DNA of 64,000 nucleotides from Mesorhizobium sp. L-2-11 (GCF_016756595.1 NZ_AP023257.1:1178001-1242000), one strand, 5' to 3'; shown: positions 1 through 9,301, counted from the first letter of the stretch. The notes: a model not told the origin generated them from the letters alone. A program made the numbers and translations.

Positions 1-767
1 AGCAGCTTCTGGTTCAGCGTCAGGCCGAACTCGATGCAGCATTGCGGCTGATGAAAACCGGCAATCTGCCCAAGCTGCAGCTCGACACCGCCCGCTCCAA
101 CCTGACGCTGGCCCAGTCGCACCTGGAAGCCGCGCAGGCCGAGCTTGACCGCAACGAGGTGAAGGCGCCGTTCGACGGCGTCATCGACCGGGTGCCGGTG
201 GAGCTTGGCAGTTCCGTGATGCAGGGCGGCGAAGTGGCGACCATTCTGAGCCTCGATCCGGTGATCGCCCGCGGCGAGGTCAGCGAACGTGATCTCGGCT
301 ATCTGAAGATCGGCGACAAGGCGAAGGTACGGTTGGTCAGCGGCCAGAATGTCGAGGGCACCGTGCGCTATATCAGCCGCGACGCCTCGTCCGCCACCCG
401 CACCTTCCGCGTCGAGATCGCAATCCCCAACCCCGACGCCACTATCCCCGCCGGAATGACCGCCGAGATCGCGCTGAGCGCCCAGCCGACCGACGCAGTC
501 ATGTTGCCGCGCTCCGTGGTGACGCTCGGCGACAAGGGCGATCTCGGCATTCGCGCCGTCGACAAGGACGACAAGGTCGTGTTCTTCCCGATCGACCTGG
601 TCGACGATACGCCAACCGGCCTGGTGCTCGGCGGCATCCCTGCCGATGCGCGCATCATCGTCGCCGGCCAGGAACTGGTGAAGGAAGGCGAAGTGGTCAA
701 GCCGGTCGAGGCCGACCAGGCGACCATCCAGAAGCTGCTGGGCGAAGCGACGGCCGGGACGCAGTAA
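1..767 (+). CDS. RND efflux periplasmic adaptor (membrane fusion protein), 5'-truncated by window edge
   Basis: The reading frame is open to the left edge (first full codon at base 3), so the true start lies outside; an internal TTG at 42 is not the start. About 255 residues remain. They run from the end of the alpha-hairpin coiled coil (LDTARSNLTLAQSHLEAAQ), through the lipoyl half-motif VKAPFDGVIDRVPVELGS, to the beta-barrel and membrane-proximal domains (RGEVSERDLGYLKIGDKAKV onward). This is the HlyD/AcrA layout. The protein would link the inner-membrane RND pump to an outer-membrane channel. The stop is 2 nt before the pump gene, so the two are co-transcribed. The substrate cannot be read from the sequence. 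Confidence 0.9.
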   Translation, partial: QLLVQRQAELDAALRLMKTGNLPKLQLDTARSNLTLAQSHLEAAQAELDRNEVKAPFDGVIDRVPVELGSSVMQGGEVATILSLDPVIARGEVSERDLGYLKIGDKAKVRLVSGQNVEGTVRYISRDASSATRTFRVEIAIPNPDATIPAGMTAEIALSAQPTDAVMLPRSVVTLGDKGDLGIRAVDKDDKVVFFPIDLVDDTPTGLVLGGIPADARIIVAGQELVKEGEVVKPVEADQATIQKLLGEATAGTQ

Positions 768-769
768 TC

Positions 770-3700
770 ATGGATATCGTCAAACTTGCAATCAGCAATG
801 CCAGGCTGACCATTTCGGTGCTGGTGTTCCTCATTCTTGCCGGTGCGGTCGCCTATCAGTCGACACCGAAGGAAGCGGAGCCCGACGTTCCGATTCCAAT
901 GATGTATGTCAGCCTGATCTATCAGGGCATCTCGCCCGAAGATTCGGAACGCCTGCTGCTGCGGCCGATGGAAGCCAAGCTGAAAAGCCTCAAAGGTCTC
1001 AAGGAGATGCGTTCGGCCGCCTTCCAGGGCGGCGGTTACGTGCTGGTCGAATTCCACCCGCAGACGGATCTGGCGACGGCGTTGCAGGACACGCGCAGCA
1101 AGGTCCAGGATGGCAAGGCCGACCTGCCGCAGGCAGCCGAGGAGCCGGTCGTCTCCGAAGTCAACGTCTCCGAATTTCCCGTCCTTGTCGTGACGCTGTC
1201 GGGCGAGGTGCCCGAGCGCCTTCTGACGACGGCGGCGCGCGAGTTGCGCGACCGCATCGAGGAAGTGCCTGGCGTGCTGGAGGGCTCGCTGCAGGGCGCC
1301 CGCGACGATCTCGTCGAAGTCGTCATCGATCCGATGAAACTATCTTCCTATGGGCTGCAGCTCGAGCAGCTGATCGGTGCGGTCGGCGATTCCAACAGTC
1401 TTGTCGCCGCCGGCAACATCGAAGGGTCCGAGGGCAAATACGCGGTCAAGGTGCCGTCGCTGATCGAAACGCCGCAGGACGTGGCGGCGCTTCCGATCGT
1501 CGCCGGCCCCAATGCCGTGGTTCAGGCCAAGGATATCGCCACCGTCCGCTCCACCTTCAAGGACGCCGAGACGGTGACCCGTCTCGACGGCAAGCCGGCG
1601 ATCGCCATCGAGGTGAAGAAGCGCATCGGCGCCAACCTGATCGACACGATCGCCCAGGTCACGGCGGTGTCCGATGCCTTCATAAAGACCATGCCGGAAG
1701 GCATGCACGTCACCTACACGCAGGACAAGTCGGTCTTCGTCAACCAGTTGCTCGGCGATCTGCAGAACCACGTCATGATCGCCGTGATCCTGGTGTTCAT
1801 CGTCATTCTCTACGCGCTGTCGGGCCGCGCTTCGCTGCTGATTGGCCTCGCCATTCCATCGTCCTTCCTGATCGGCATCCTGCTGCTGGCGATGATGGGC
1901 TACACGATCAACATGATCGTGCTGTTCAGCCTCATCCTGGCGGTCGGCATGCTGGTCGACGACGCCATCATCGTCACCGAATTCGCCGAGCGGCGGATGA
2001 GCGAAGGCATGCCGAAGGCAGAGGCCTTCGCGCTGGCCGCCAAGCGCATGGCCGGTCCGGTCATCGCCGCGACGATGACTCGCATCGCCGCTTTCTCGCC
2101 GCTGCTGTTCTGGCCGGGCATCATCGGCGACTTCATGAAATACATGCCGATCACGCTGATCGTCACGCTCTCGGCCTCGATGCTTTATGCACTGGTCTTT
2201 GCGCCGGCGCTGGGCGCCTTATTCGCCAAGGCGCCGCCGCACCACGAGGGCGATAACCGTGACGGCTGGTACATGGCGGTGGTCAAGCAGGCGGTTCGCT
2301 TTCCCATCACCGTGCTTTTGCTCACCGTCGGGCTTTTGTTCGGTGTCGGCTTTGCCTATTCGAAATACGGCGCCGGCGTCGAGTTCTTCCCGAATGTCGA
2401 GCCCGACTACGGCCTGCTCTATGTGCACGCCCGCGGCAATCTTTCGCTCGCCGAAATGGATGCCGCCACGAAGACCGCTGAAAACCGGCTTCTCGGCTGG
2501 CCAGGGGTGAAATCGGTCTATACCCGCGTCGGCAAGACGCAAGGCGGCGGCCAGGACATTCCGGAAGACGTGGTCGGCGTGATCCAGTACGAGTTCGTCG
2601 ACTGGCGCGAGCGCAAATCGGCGAACGCGATCCTGGACGAACTTCGCGGCGTCATGGCCGGCATTCCCGGCGTAGACGTCGAGGTTCGCGTGCCCGAGGC
2701 CGGCCCGCCCACCGGCAAGCCGATCCAGATCAGGCTTTCGGCCGTCGACCCCAAAGGCCTCGACGACAAGGCGCGCGCCGTCGCCGCCCGCATTGCCAAG
2801 GTGCCTGGCGTCATCGACATTTCCGACGGCCTGCCGCCGCCCGGCGTCGACTGGGCGCTCGACGTCGATCGCGCCAAGGCGGCGCAATACAGCATCAGCC
2901 CGACCTCGGTCGGAACGGTGGTGCAACTGGTGACGAACGGGCTGAAGCTCAGTGAATACCGGCCGGCCGGTGCTGACGACGCCGTCGACATCAGGCTGCG
3001 CCTGCCCGAGGACCGACGCACGCTGTCGACGCTCGACGACCTCAGGGTGCAGACGTCGCAAGGGTCGGTGCCGATCTCGAATTTCGTCGTGCGCAAGCCC
3101 GAGCCGACCGTCGGCATCCTCAACCGCATCGACGGCGCGCGCACGGTGGTCGTCCAGGCCAATGTCGCCGCCGGCGAGCAGGTCGCTTCTGTCCAGCAGC
3201 AGGTAACCCAGGCTGTCGCCGAGATGGATCTCGGCAGCGGCATACGCTGGAAGCTTGCTGGCTCGAACGAGGACAGCGCCGAGGCCAGCGCCTTCCTCAG
3301 CAAAGCCTTCGGGGCGGCGATCTTCCTGATCTTCCTCGTGCTTCTGATGCAGTTCAACAAGTTCACCAGCGTCTGGCTGGTGCTGTCCTGCGTGGTCATG
3401 GCGACGGTCGGCGTGTTCCTCGGATTGCTGTTGACCGGAGAGGCGTTCGGCATCGTCATGTCGGGCATCGGCGTCATCGCGCTGGCCGGCGTGGTGGTGA
3501 ACAACAACATCGTGCTGATCGACACCTATGACCGGCTGCGCGAAGAAGGCTGGGACAAGATGGACGCGGTGCTGCAGACCTGCCGCGAACGCGCCCGACC
3601 GGTCGTGCTGACGGCGGTGTCGGCGATCCTCGGCGTGCTGCCGATCGCCTTCGGCCTCGGTCTCGAAATCTTCCATCACGAGACGACGATCAACGCGCCG

Positions 3701-3946
3701 TCGACGCAATGGTGGATTTCACTGTCCTCGGCGATCGTCTTCGGCCTGTCCTTCGCTACCTTGCTGACGCTGGTGGTGACGCCGTCGATGCTGATGGTGT
3801 TCACGCGTAGCAAGAACAGCCGCTTCTATGCATTCTTCCGTCGGGTGTTCCGGCGCAGAACGCCAGCCGATGCGGCTATGGAGACTGCCGCAAGGCCGGG
3901 CTTGCTCGACAAGCCGGCGATCGACTTCCCGAAGGCCGCCGAATAG
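770..3946 (+). CDS. RND-family efflux pump, inner-membrane permease
   Basis: The 1058-residue length is typical of AcrB/MexB-type hydrophobic-amphiphilic exporters. There is an N-terminal membrane helix (about residues 12-30), a large periplasmic porter domain, a helix block with the proton-relay motif GMLVDDAIIVTEFAERR near residue 395, a second periplasmic domain, and a C-terminal helix block with AGVVVNNNIVLIDT. It would form a homotrimeric proton antiporter with the adaptor just upstream. No outer-membrane channel gene follows; the next features are a terminator and an unrelated small protein, so the channel is probably encoded elsewhere. The basic tail after the last helix is somewhat long. 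Substrate unknown. Confidence 0.95.
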   Translation: MDIVKLAISNARLTISVLVFLILAGAVAYQSTPKEAEPDVPIPMMYVSLIYQGISPEDSERLLLRPMEAKLKSLKGLKEMRSAAFQGGGYVLVEFHPQTDLATALQDTRSKVQDGKADLPQAAEEPVVSEVNVSEFPVLVVTLSGEVPERLLTTAARELRDRIEEVPGVLEGSLQGARDDLVEVVIDPMKLSSYGLQLEQLIGAVGDSNSLVAAGNIEGSEGKYAVKVPSLIETPQDVAALPIVAGPNAVVQAKDIATVRSTFKDAETVTRLDGKPAIAIEVKKRIGANLIDTIAQVTAVSDAFIKTMPEGMHVTYTQDKSVFVNQLLGDLQNHVMIAVILVFIVILYALSGRASLLIGLAIPSSFLIGILLLAMMGYTINMIVLFSLILAVGMLVDDAIIVTEFAERRMSEGMPKAEAFALAAKRMAGPVIAATMTRIAAFSPLLFWPGIIGDFMKYMPITLIVTLSASMLYALVFAPALGALFAKAPPHHEGDNRDGWYMAVVKQAVRFPITVLLLTVGLLFGVGFAYSKYGAGVEFFPNVEPDYGLLYVHARGNLSLAEMDAATKTAENRLLGWPGVKSVYTRVGKTQGGGQDIPEDVVGVIQYEFVDWRERKSANAILDELRGVMAGIPGVDVEVRVPEAGPPTGKPIQIRLSAVDPKGLDDKARAVAARIAKVPGVIDISDGLPPPGVDWALDVDRAKAAQYSISPTSVGTVVQLVTNGLKLSEYRPAGADDAVDIRLRLPEDRRTLSTLDDLRVQTSQGSVPISNFVVRKPEPTVGILNRIDGARTVVVQANVAAGEQVASVQQQVTQAVAEMDLGSGIRWKLAGSNEDSAEASAFLSKAFGAAIFLIFLVLLMQFNKFTSVWLVLSCVVMATVGVFLGLLLTGEAFGIVMSGIGVIALAGVVVNNNIVLIDTYDRLREEGWDKMDAVLQTCRERARPVVLTAVSAILGVLPIAFGLGLEIFHHETTINAPSTQWWISLSSAIVFGLSFATLLTLVVTPSMLMVFTRSKNSRFYAFFRRVFRRRTPADAAMETAARPGLLDKPAIDFPKAAE

Positions 3947-3982
3947 GTCGCTCCCTTCAGCCCCATTTCAGCCCCAGGGTAG

Positions 3983-4015
3983 AAAAGGCCGCCGGGAACA
4001 ACCCAGCGGCCTTTT
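3983..4015 (+). terminator. Rho-independent terminator after the RND pump
   Basis: A perfect 10-bp stem, AAAAGGCCGC at 3983-3992 and GCGGCCTTTT at 4006-4015, encloses a 13-nt loop. The T-run closes the stem. It lies 37 nt after the pump stop codon and would end the adaptor-pump operon. Confidence 0.8.
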
Positions 4016-4057
4016 GCATTGTCCTGTCGTGCAATGCCTCAAAGCGGGGAGTTTCTT

Positions 4058-4216
4058 ATGACGCTCAGCACCATTCTCATCATCATTCTGATCCTCATTC
4101 TGATCGGCGCGGTGCCGGCATGGCCTCATTCGCGTTCCTGGGGTTATGGTCCCTCCGGCATCGTCGGCGTCATCCTGATCGTGCTCTTGGTGTTGCTGCT
4201 GATGGGCAGGATTTGA
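4058..4216 (+). CDS. DUF3309 small membrane protein
   Basis: This 52-residue protein reads MTLSTILIIILILILIGAV, then PAWPHSRSWGYGPSG, then a second hydrophobic stretch ending LLLMGRI. The two helices around a P-W-P-S-R-x-W-G-Y-G-P-S-G turn are the hallmark of DUF3309, a family of unknown function common in proteobacteria. A longer frame opens at 4019, but the ATG at 4058 matches the family start and is preceded by GGGGAG. It stands alone after a terminator. Confidence 0.85.
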   Translation: MTLSTILIIILILILIGAVPAWPHSRSWGYGPSGIVGVILIVLLVLLLMGRI

Positions 4217-4243
4217 CCCAGAGATTGGTGCGGTCGACGAGGT

Positions 4244-4308
4244 GCAGCGCTGCGCGCTTTAAAGGCGAAGCGCTGCAGCTTTTGATTTTGGGGATGGTCC
4301 TTTCCAAA
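4244..4308 (+). repeat. Dispersed intergenic repeat, copy 1
   Basis: GCAGCGCTGCGCG, a short A/T-rich core, AGCGCTG, then TTTTGATTTTGGGGATGG and CCTTTCC. The same order of blocks recurs at 20889-20961 and 21145-21216. All copies are intergenic. Confidence 0.5.
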
Positions 4309-4329
4309 CGCGGCACTCTCGGCGTGGCG

Positions 4330-4470
4330 CTGCCGACACTGCCGGTATGGCTGGCCATGCACCGCGACGCGCGCACCAGCATGCGCATTCGCCGTGCCGC
4401 GGATTTCCTCTACGAGGCCTTGAAGCGCTATTCGGCCGGGGCCGCGTCGGGAGCGAATTCGGCGCGGTGA
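4330..4470 (+). pseudogene. C-terminal relic of a LysR-type regulator
   Basis: An open frame ending at 4468-4470 reads LPTLPVWLAMHRDARTSM, then RIRRAADFLYEALKRY. This matches the last segment of many LysR effector domains (pattern P-x-W-L-x-x-H-R-D-x-R-x-S-x-R-I-R-x-x-x-D-F-L). Nothing upstream in the frame is LysR-like; it runs into a dispersed repeat. The 3' end overlaps the tail of the converging MFS gene. It is read as a deletion remnant and cannot be functional alone. Confidence 0.5.
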
Positions 4471-5624
4471 GCGAGCCCGGCCATCAAGAAGACGACGACC
4501 AGCAGTCCCGACAAAGCGACGAAGATCGGACTGAAGCTCGAGTGCTCGGCGACGAAGCCGATCGCCGACGGCGCCACCAGAATGCCGGAATAGCCCATCG
4601 TGGTGACGACGCTCATGCCGGTGCCGGACGACATGCCTTCCTGGTTGCCGCCGGCCGAAAACAGGATCGGCACCATATTGGCGATGCCGAAACCGCAAAA
4701 GGCAAAAGCTGAGATGGCGAGCCAGGGTGAGGGCGCTAGCCCCGCCACCAGCATGCCGGCAGCGGCGACAAGCGCCGAAACTCGCAGTGTCGTCACGGCG
4801 CCGAAACGGTTGCGGACGCCGTCGCCAACGAAGCGCATGACGGCCATGACGCCGGAAAAAGCGGCGTAGGCCAAACCAGCTACGGCGAGGTCGGTGCCGA
4901 GTTCCTGTTGCAGGTAAAGCGCGGCCCAGTCGAGCACCGCACCCTCGGAGATCATCGTCATCAGCGCCATCAGCCCGACCAGATAGACCAGCGGATTTCC
5001 AGGCAGCGCGAATTTGCGATGCCTGGTGACCCCCGATGATGCTTGGGGTGGCGCGGCATCGGCGATCAGGTAGCGGACTGCCACTGCAATAATGGCGAAG
5101 GCGAGAGCCGTCACCACTGTCGCATGGGCGAGATGACCGTAATTCTGGATGGCGAGGCCACCGAGAGCGCCGCCGGCAAAACCGCCAAGGCTCCAGAAGC
5201 CGTGCGAGGACGACATGATGGCGCGGGACAAGCGCCGTTCCACGGTGACCGCATTGGCGTTCATGGCGACATCCATGCCGCCGATCGAACCGCCGAAGAT
5301 GAACATGGCGATGGCCGCCAGCGGCACGTTGGGAGCCAGCGCCACAACCAGCAGGCCGAAGCTGCCGAGGAGACCGAACCAGCGCAGCACGCTGCGCGAC
5401 CCATGCCTGGAGATCAGGTGGCCGCACCAGGTCATCGCTGTGACCGCGCCGGCGCCGAACAGCAGGATCAGCAGGCCAAGCGTGAACTTGCTGATATCCA
5501 GTCGGGTCAGCACCACCGGGATCTGCGGCGCCCAGGCGCCGGTCAGAAAGCCATTGGCCAGGAAGATGGCCGCCACGGCCCATCGTCCACGAATGGCGGC
5601 CTGCATGCGGTTTAGCGTGTCCAT
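4428..5624 (-). CDS. MFS transporter
   Basis: A 398-residue polytopic protein with about 12 hydrophobic helices. It starts MDTLNRMQAAIRGRWAVAA, with the helix 1 motif FLANGFLTGAWAPQIP and the loop 2-3 region HLISRHGSRSVLR where MFS proteins carry their basic signature. The N-terminal half resembles the FucP/YbjJ-like group (GAWAPQIPVVLTRLDIS). It would be a secondary carrier in the inner membrane; substrate unknown. The 3' end overlaps a LysR relic on the other strand, which may once have been its regulator. Confidence 0.85.
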   Translation of the reverse strand: MDTLNRMQAAIRGRWAVAAIFLANGFLTGAWAPQIPVVLTRLDISKFTLGLLILLFGAGAVTAMTWCGHLISRHGSRSVLRWFGLLGSFGLLVVALAPNVPLAAIAMFIFGGSIGGMDVAMNANAVTVERRLSRAIMSSSHGFWSLGGFAGGALGGLAIQNYGHLAHATVVTALAFAIIAVAVRYLIADAAPPQASSGVTRHRKFALPGNPLVYLVGLMALMTMISEGAVLDWAALYLQQELGTDLAVAGLAYAAFSGVMAVMRFVGDGVRNRFGAVTTLRVSALVAAAGMLVAGLAPSPWLAISAFAFCGFGIANMVPILFSAGGNQEGMSSGTGMSVVTTMGYSGILVAPSAIGFVAEHSSFSPIFVALSGLLVVVFLMAGLAHRAEFAPDAAPAE

Positions 5625-5756
5625 CGTGTGGAATCCGGTGCGAAAAAAGCTTGGCGCGGCAAATTAGATCGATTCAATCCTCAGTCAAGCGCTGGTTCTT
5701 GAAAGTGCTTGGGCCAAACAAGGACACAGGACCGTCCCGTTCGCGCATCTCCTGTT

Positions 5757-5966
5757 CGTCATCCTGGGGCGGAGCAAGGAGCGAAGCGACGCAGCGCAGA
5801 CCCCAGGATCCATGCCGCAACGTGCGAGCGCCGCTGCGGCGCAGAACTTCTGTCGGAAATCGCTGGCGCATTATTCTGAGCTGCCGCATTCCCCGGCGAC
5901 TGTCACGGAATGGATCCTAGGGTCTCTGCGACGTCGCTTCGCGACTGCTCCGCCCTAGGACGACGA
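5757..5966 (+). repeat. 210-bp imperfect inverted repeat (BIME-like)
   Basis: The left arm begins CGTCATCCTGGGGCGGAGCA and contains GCGAAGCGACG and CCCAGGATCCAT. The right arm, read on the other strand, begins CGTCGTCCTAGGGCGGAGCA and contains GCGAAGCGACG and CCCTAGGATCCAT. The two arms nearly fill the 351-bp gap between the MFS and DUF1244 genes, and I see no gene in the gap. Such paired-arm mosaics are common between genes in Mesorhizobium-type genomes. Confidence 0.6.
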
Positions 5967-5975
5967 CGGCGAGAC

Positions 5976-6284
5976 TCAATGATCCCTGGGGCGTCTTGCC
6001 TCGAATTCGGCCTTCTTGGCATCGGAGGCGTCGGTCTGGTTGAGCGCCTGCCATTCGGCATAGGGCATGCCGTAGATGATCTCGCGCGACTGGTCCTTGC
6101 TGAGATCGACGCCTTCGGCTTCCGCGGCGTCGCGATACCAGTTGGAGAGGCAGTTGCGGCAGAAGCCGGCGAGGTTCATCAGGTCGATGTTCTGCACGTC
6201 CGTGCGTTCGCGCAGATGCGCCACCAGCCGGCGGAAGGCGGCGGCTTCGAAATCGCGTTTTTGCTCGTCGCTGAGTTCGGTCAT
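5976..6284 (-). CDS. DUF1244 family protein
   Basis: A 102-residue soluble protein starting MTELSDEQKRDFEAAAFRRL. The block NIDLMNLAGFCRNCLSNWYR and the following GVDLSKDQSREIIYGMPYAEW are diagnostic of DUF1244, a small alpha-helical family of unknown function with a conserved F-C-R-N-C pair of cysteines. The frame extends upstream to 6380, but the ATG at 6284 fits the family. The C-terminal tail is Lys/Glu/Arg-rich. Confidence 0.85.
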   Translation of the reverse strand: MTELSDEQKRDFEAAAFRRLVAHLRERTDVQNIDLMNLAGFCRNCLSNWYRDAAEAEGVDLSKDQSREIIYGMPYAEWQALNQTDASDAKKAEFEARRPRDH

Positions 6285-6309
6285 GTGTTCTTGGCCTCCC
6301 TGGGCCTCC

Positions 6310-7107
6310 TTAGAGCGGCCCGGTGCGCGAGCCGAATCGTCTGACCTGATGTATATCGGGACGGCGGTTGATCGCGTCAACGATCGGCGTCAGCCGTTCG
6401 GCCCAGGCGACCGCATCCTGCCGATCGGCGATCAGGTCCTGACGGATCTCGATCAGCGCATGGGCAAAGCCGTTGACGATGGCATGTCTGAACATGGTGT
6501 CGCCGCGCAGCGCGCCGTCATAGGGCTCGTTGTCGCCGACGATAAGGCTTCTGTCCTCGGCGAGCATGTCGATCAAAGGGCGCGCCACCCGGTCGTCGCG
6601 ATCCCACAAGATGCCAACATGCCAAGGGCGCACGAATCCCTGCATGAACGGGGTGAAGGAATGCACCGACAAGATAAAGGGGGCGCTTGCGCAAGCCTGC
6701 GCCACCGAGGCGATCATGGCCCCGACCGCATCGTGATAGGGTCGATAGAAGCGGTCGAGCCGCCTTTCACGTTCTTTCAGAGCAAGTGGATAATTTCCCG
6801 AAATGACGGTGCCGTCATAGAGTTGGCGGATCAGCGTCGGATCGTCCTCGCCGCGATTGGGGTCGATCAGAAGCCGCGAAAAGTTGGCGAGTACTGCCGG
6901 CACGCCGAGCAACGCGGCCAGTTCGCGCGTCACCGTCTCGACACCGATGTCGTAGGCGATATGGCGGTCGAATTCCGCCGCCGGCAGGCCGAGGCTGCCA
7001 TACTCTTCCGGCAGGTCGCGACGGGCATGGTCGGCCAGGAGCACGATGCCTCGCTTGCGGTCGCCTTCGACGATGTCGAAAGGCGTGAAAACTGTGGATC
7101 GGGTCAT
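6310..7107 (-). CDS. N-formylglutamate amidohydrolase family protein
   Basis: The 265-residue protein contains VLLADHARRDLPEEYGSLGL, FDRHIAYDIGVETVTRELA, NFSRLLIDPNRGEDDPTLI and ILSVHSFTPF, the usual order of the HutG-like family (Pfam FGase). Its members hydrolyse N-formylglutamate to glutamate and formate in histidine breakdown. No other hut genes are nearby, so the substrate here may differ. The frame continues upstream to 7551 without similarity; the ATG at 7107 (MTRSTVFTPFDIVEGD) is chosen. It lies 25 nt upstream of, and probably with, the DUF1244 gene. Confidence 0.85.
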   Translation of the reverse strand: MTRSTVFTPFDIVEGDRKRGIVLLADHARRDLPEEYGSLGLPAAEFDRHIAYDIGVETVTRELAALLGVPAVLANFSRLLIDPNRGEDDPTLIRQLYDGTVISGNYPLALKERERRLDRFYRPYHDAVGAMIASVAQACASAPFILSVHSFTPFMQGFVRPWHVGILWDRDDRVARPLIDMLAEDRSLIVGDNEPYDGALRGDTMFRHAIVNGFAHALIEIRQDLIADRQDAVAWAERLTPIVDAINRRPDIHQVRRFGSRTGPL

Positions 7108-7323
7108 CGGCGGGAAATGGTCTGTTCGCTGGCTTTCGGGGAGGATGGTATCGTCATTCCACGAAGGGGATGATTTCGCAATGCCGTCGTTTGGCCACGG
7201 TTTCTGCGGAAATCTGGCAGAAGGCGACAGACGGTGCGCTAGAGGCCTTTCTAAATCGATTGGAATTGAGCAAAAGGGCGCGTTGACATGCGCCCGGACT
7301 TTTCCGAAAAGGGGCGTTGAGAG

Positions 7324-7842
7324 ATGCAAATGTGGTTCTTGAGAGGTTTCAGGATGGGTCCCGCCGGCAGGCCGCGTGTGCGCTATGCCTTCGCCATGCC
7401 GTTCCTGACCTTCGCCGTGGGGCTCGCCGCGATGGTAGCTGCCTCGCCGGCGCGCGCCGACTTCCGCGTCTGCAACGCCACGCAGAACCTGGTCGGCGTT
7501 GGCATCGGCTATCGCGCCAAGGCCGGCTGGATCACTGAAGGCTGGTGGCACATCGAGGGATCGAGCTGCAAGACGTTGATCGAGGGCCCGCTGTCATCAA
7601 GATTTTACTATCTTTATGCAGAAGACGCCGAGCGCGGCGGGCGCTGGGATGGTCCGATCAACATGTGCGTGGCCGAAAAAGAGTTCAAGATCGCCGGCGT
7701 TAGCGATTGCGTCGCCCGCGGCTTCCAGCGCGCCGGATTCCAGGAATATGACACGGGCGAGCAGGCAAGCTGGATGGTCCAGCTGACCGATGACCCCGCA
7801 ACGGGGGGCGTTCCAGCCGCCCCGGGAACAAACAGTCAATGA
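7324..7842 (+). CDS. DUF1036 secreted protein
   Basis: The 172-residue protein has an N-terminal hydrophobic signal (about residues 20-45, ending SPARA) and then the domain DFRVCNATQNLVGVGIGYR, GWITEGWWHIEGSSCKTLI and YYLYAEDAERGG, which is DUF1036. The domain has regularly spaced cysteines and is predicted to be periplasmic; its function is unknown. The start could also be one of the in-frame ATGs a few codons downstream. The stop overlaps the pyruvate kinase start by 4 bp (ATGA), a common pair in rhizobia, which implies translational coupling. Confidence 0.85.
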   Translation: MQMWFLRGFRMGPAGRPRVRYAFAMPFLTFAVGLAAMVAASPARADFRVCNATQNLVGVGIGYRAKAGWITEGWWHIEGSSCKTLIEGPLSSRFYYLYAEDAERGGRWDGPINMCVAEKEFKIAGVSDCVARGFQRAGFQEYDTGEQASWMVQLTDDPATGGVPAAPGTNSQ

Positions 7843-9275
7843 GACGCAGCCGCAAGGTAAAGATACTCGCCACCATCGGTCCGGCCTCCTCCTCCGAGGA
7901 CATGCTGAAGAAGCTTTTCGAAGCCGGCGCCGACGTGTTTCGCATCAATATGAGCCACACCGATCATGAATTGATGCGCACACTTGTCGGTCGCATCCGC
8001 ACCGTCGAGACAGCGGTCGGCCGGCCGATCGGCATTCTCGCCGACCTGCAGGGACCCAAGCTGCGGGTCGGCAAGTTTGCCAACGGCAAGGAGACGCTGA
8101 CACTCGGCCAGACCTTCACGCTCGACGACAATCCCGAGCCCGGCAACTCGACCAGGGTCTATCTGCCCCATCCGGAAATCCTGAGATCGGTCGAGGCCGG
8201 TCACCGTCTCTTGATCGACGACGGCAAGCTCGAGCTGAAGGCGGTGAAGAGTGACGGAGAGGCGATCGTCTGCACCGTCGTCGCCGGCACCAGCATCTCC
8301 GACAAGAAGGGCGTCAGCCTGCCCGACACCGAGCTGCCGGTCGGCGCGCTGACCGAAAAGGACCGCAGCGATCTCGATGCTGTGCTGGCGACCGGCGTCG
8401 ACTGGGTGGCGCTGTCGTTCGTGCAGCGGCCCGAGGATCTGGCGGAAGCGCGCAAGATCGCGCGCGGCCGGGCACTGATCATGGCCAAGATCGAAAAGCC
8501 GCAGGCAGTCGCCAGGCTGGCCGAGATCATCGAACTTTCGGACGCACTGATGGTTGCCCGCGGCGATCTCGGCGTCGAAATGCCGCTCGAAGCCGTGCCC
8601 GGCATCCAGAAGCAGATCACCCGCGCCGCGCGCCGCGCCGGCAAGCCGGTGGTGATCGCCACGCAGATGCTGGAATCGATGATCACCGCGCCGGTGCCGA
8701 CCCGCGCCGAGGTGTCGGACGTCTCGATCGCCGTGTTCGAAGGCGCCGACGCGGTCATGCTTTCGGCCGAATCCGCGGCTGGCGCCTACCCGGTCGAGGC
8801 GGTGGCGATGATGAACCGCATCGCCAGCAAGGTCGAAACCGACCCGACCTATGCCGGCATCATCAACGCGCAGCGCTCGGAGCCGGAAGCGACCGGCGCC
8901 GACGCCATTTCGCTCGCCGCCCGCGAAATCGCCGAGACGCTGAAACTGTCGGCGATCATCAGCTATACGGCGTCGGGCACGACCGGCCTGCGCGCCGCGC
9001 GCGAGCGGCCGCAGGTGCCGATCGTCGCGCTTTCGCCGATCGTCAACACGGCGCGGCGGCTGTCGCTTTTGTGGGGCACGCATTGCGTCGTCTCGCCCGA
9101 CGCCATCGACCTCGACGATATGGTCGACCGCGCCTGCCGCATCGCTTTGGATGAAGGGTTCGGCAAGCCCGGCGACCGGGTCATCATCACGGCCGGCGTG
9201 CCGTTGAGGACGCCCGGCTCCACCAACATGCTGCGCATCGCCTATGTCGGATCCGACGTGCAGGCCCGCCGCTAG
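7839..9275 (+). CDS. pyk: Pyruvate kinase
   Basis: This 478-residue enzyme converts phosphoenolpyruvate and ADP to pyruvate and ATP, the last step of glycolysis. It starts MRRSRKVKILATIGPAS, with the substrate/K+ site region FRINMSHTDHE, the B domain after ILADLQGPKLRVGKF, the catalytic lysine and metal ligand segment LIMAKIEKPQAV, and MVARGDLGVEMPLE. The C-terminal allosteric domain is present (ITAGVPLRTPGSTNMLRI). Length and order are canonical. It overlaps the DUF1036 gene by 4 bp and is the only lower-glycolysis gene of the window outside the 43-51 kb cluster. Confidence 0.97.
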   Translation: MRRSRKVKILATIGPASSSEDMLKKLFEAGADVFRINMSHTDHELMRTLVGRIRTVETAVGRPIGILADLQGPKLRVGKFANGKETLTLGQTFTLDDNPEPGNSTRVYLPHPEILRSVEAGHRLLIDDGKLELKAVKSDGEAIVCTVVAGTSISDKKGVSLPDTELPVGALTEKDRSDLDAVLATGVDWVALSFVQRPEDLAEARKIARGRALIMAKIEKPQAVARLAEIIELSDALMVARGDLGVEMPLEAVPGIQKQITRAARRAGKPVVIATQMLESMITAPVPTRAEVSDVSIAVFEGADAVMLSAESAAGAYPVEAVAMMNRIASKVETDPTYAGIINAQRSEPEATGADAISLAAREIAETLKLSAIISYTASGTTGLRAARERPQVPIVALSPIVNTARRLSLLWGTHCVVSPDAIDLDDMVDRACRIALDEGFGKPGDRVIITAGVPLRTPGSTNMLRIAYVGSDVQARR

Positions 9276-9301
9276 GCCGCTCAGCCTTCAGCGAGGTTGC
9301 T

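Noticed and set aside
2219..3709. 496-residue open frame opposite the RND pump
   Set aside because: It is the antisense of a well-supported coding sequence in GC-rich DNA; composition is Arg/His/Asp-rich with no family pattern.
4144..5583. 479-residue minus-strand frame
   Set aside because: It overlaps the MFS gene in another frame on the same strand; it is Arg/Ser-rich noise.
7836..9083. 415-residue frame opposite pyruvate kinase
   Set aside because: Antisense shadow of pyk with H/D/R/G-rich composition.
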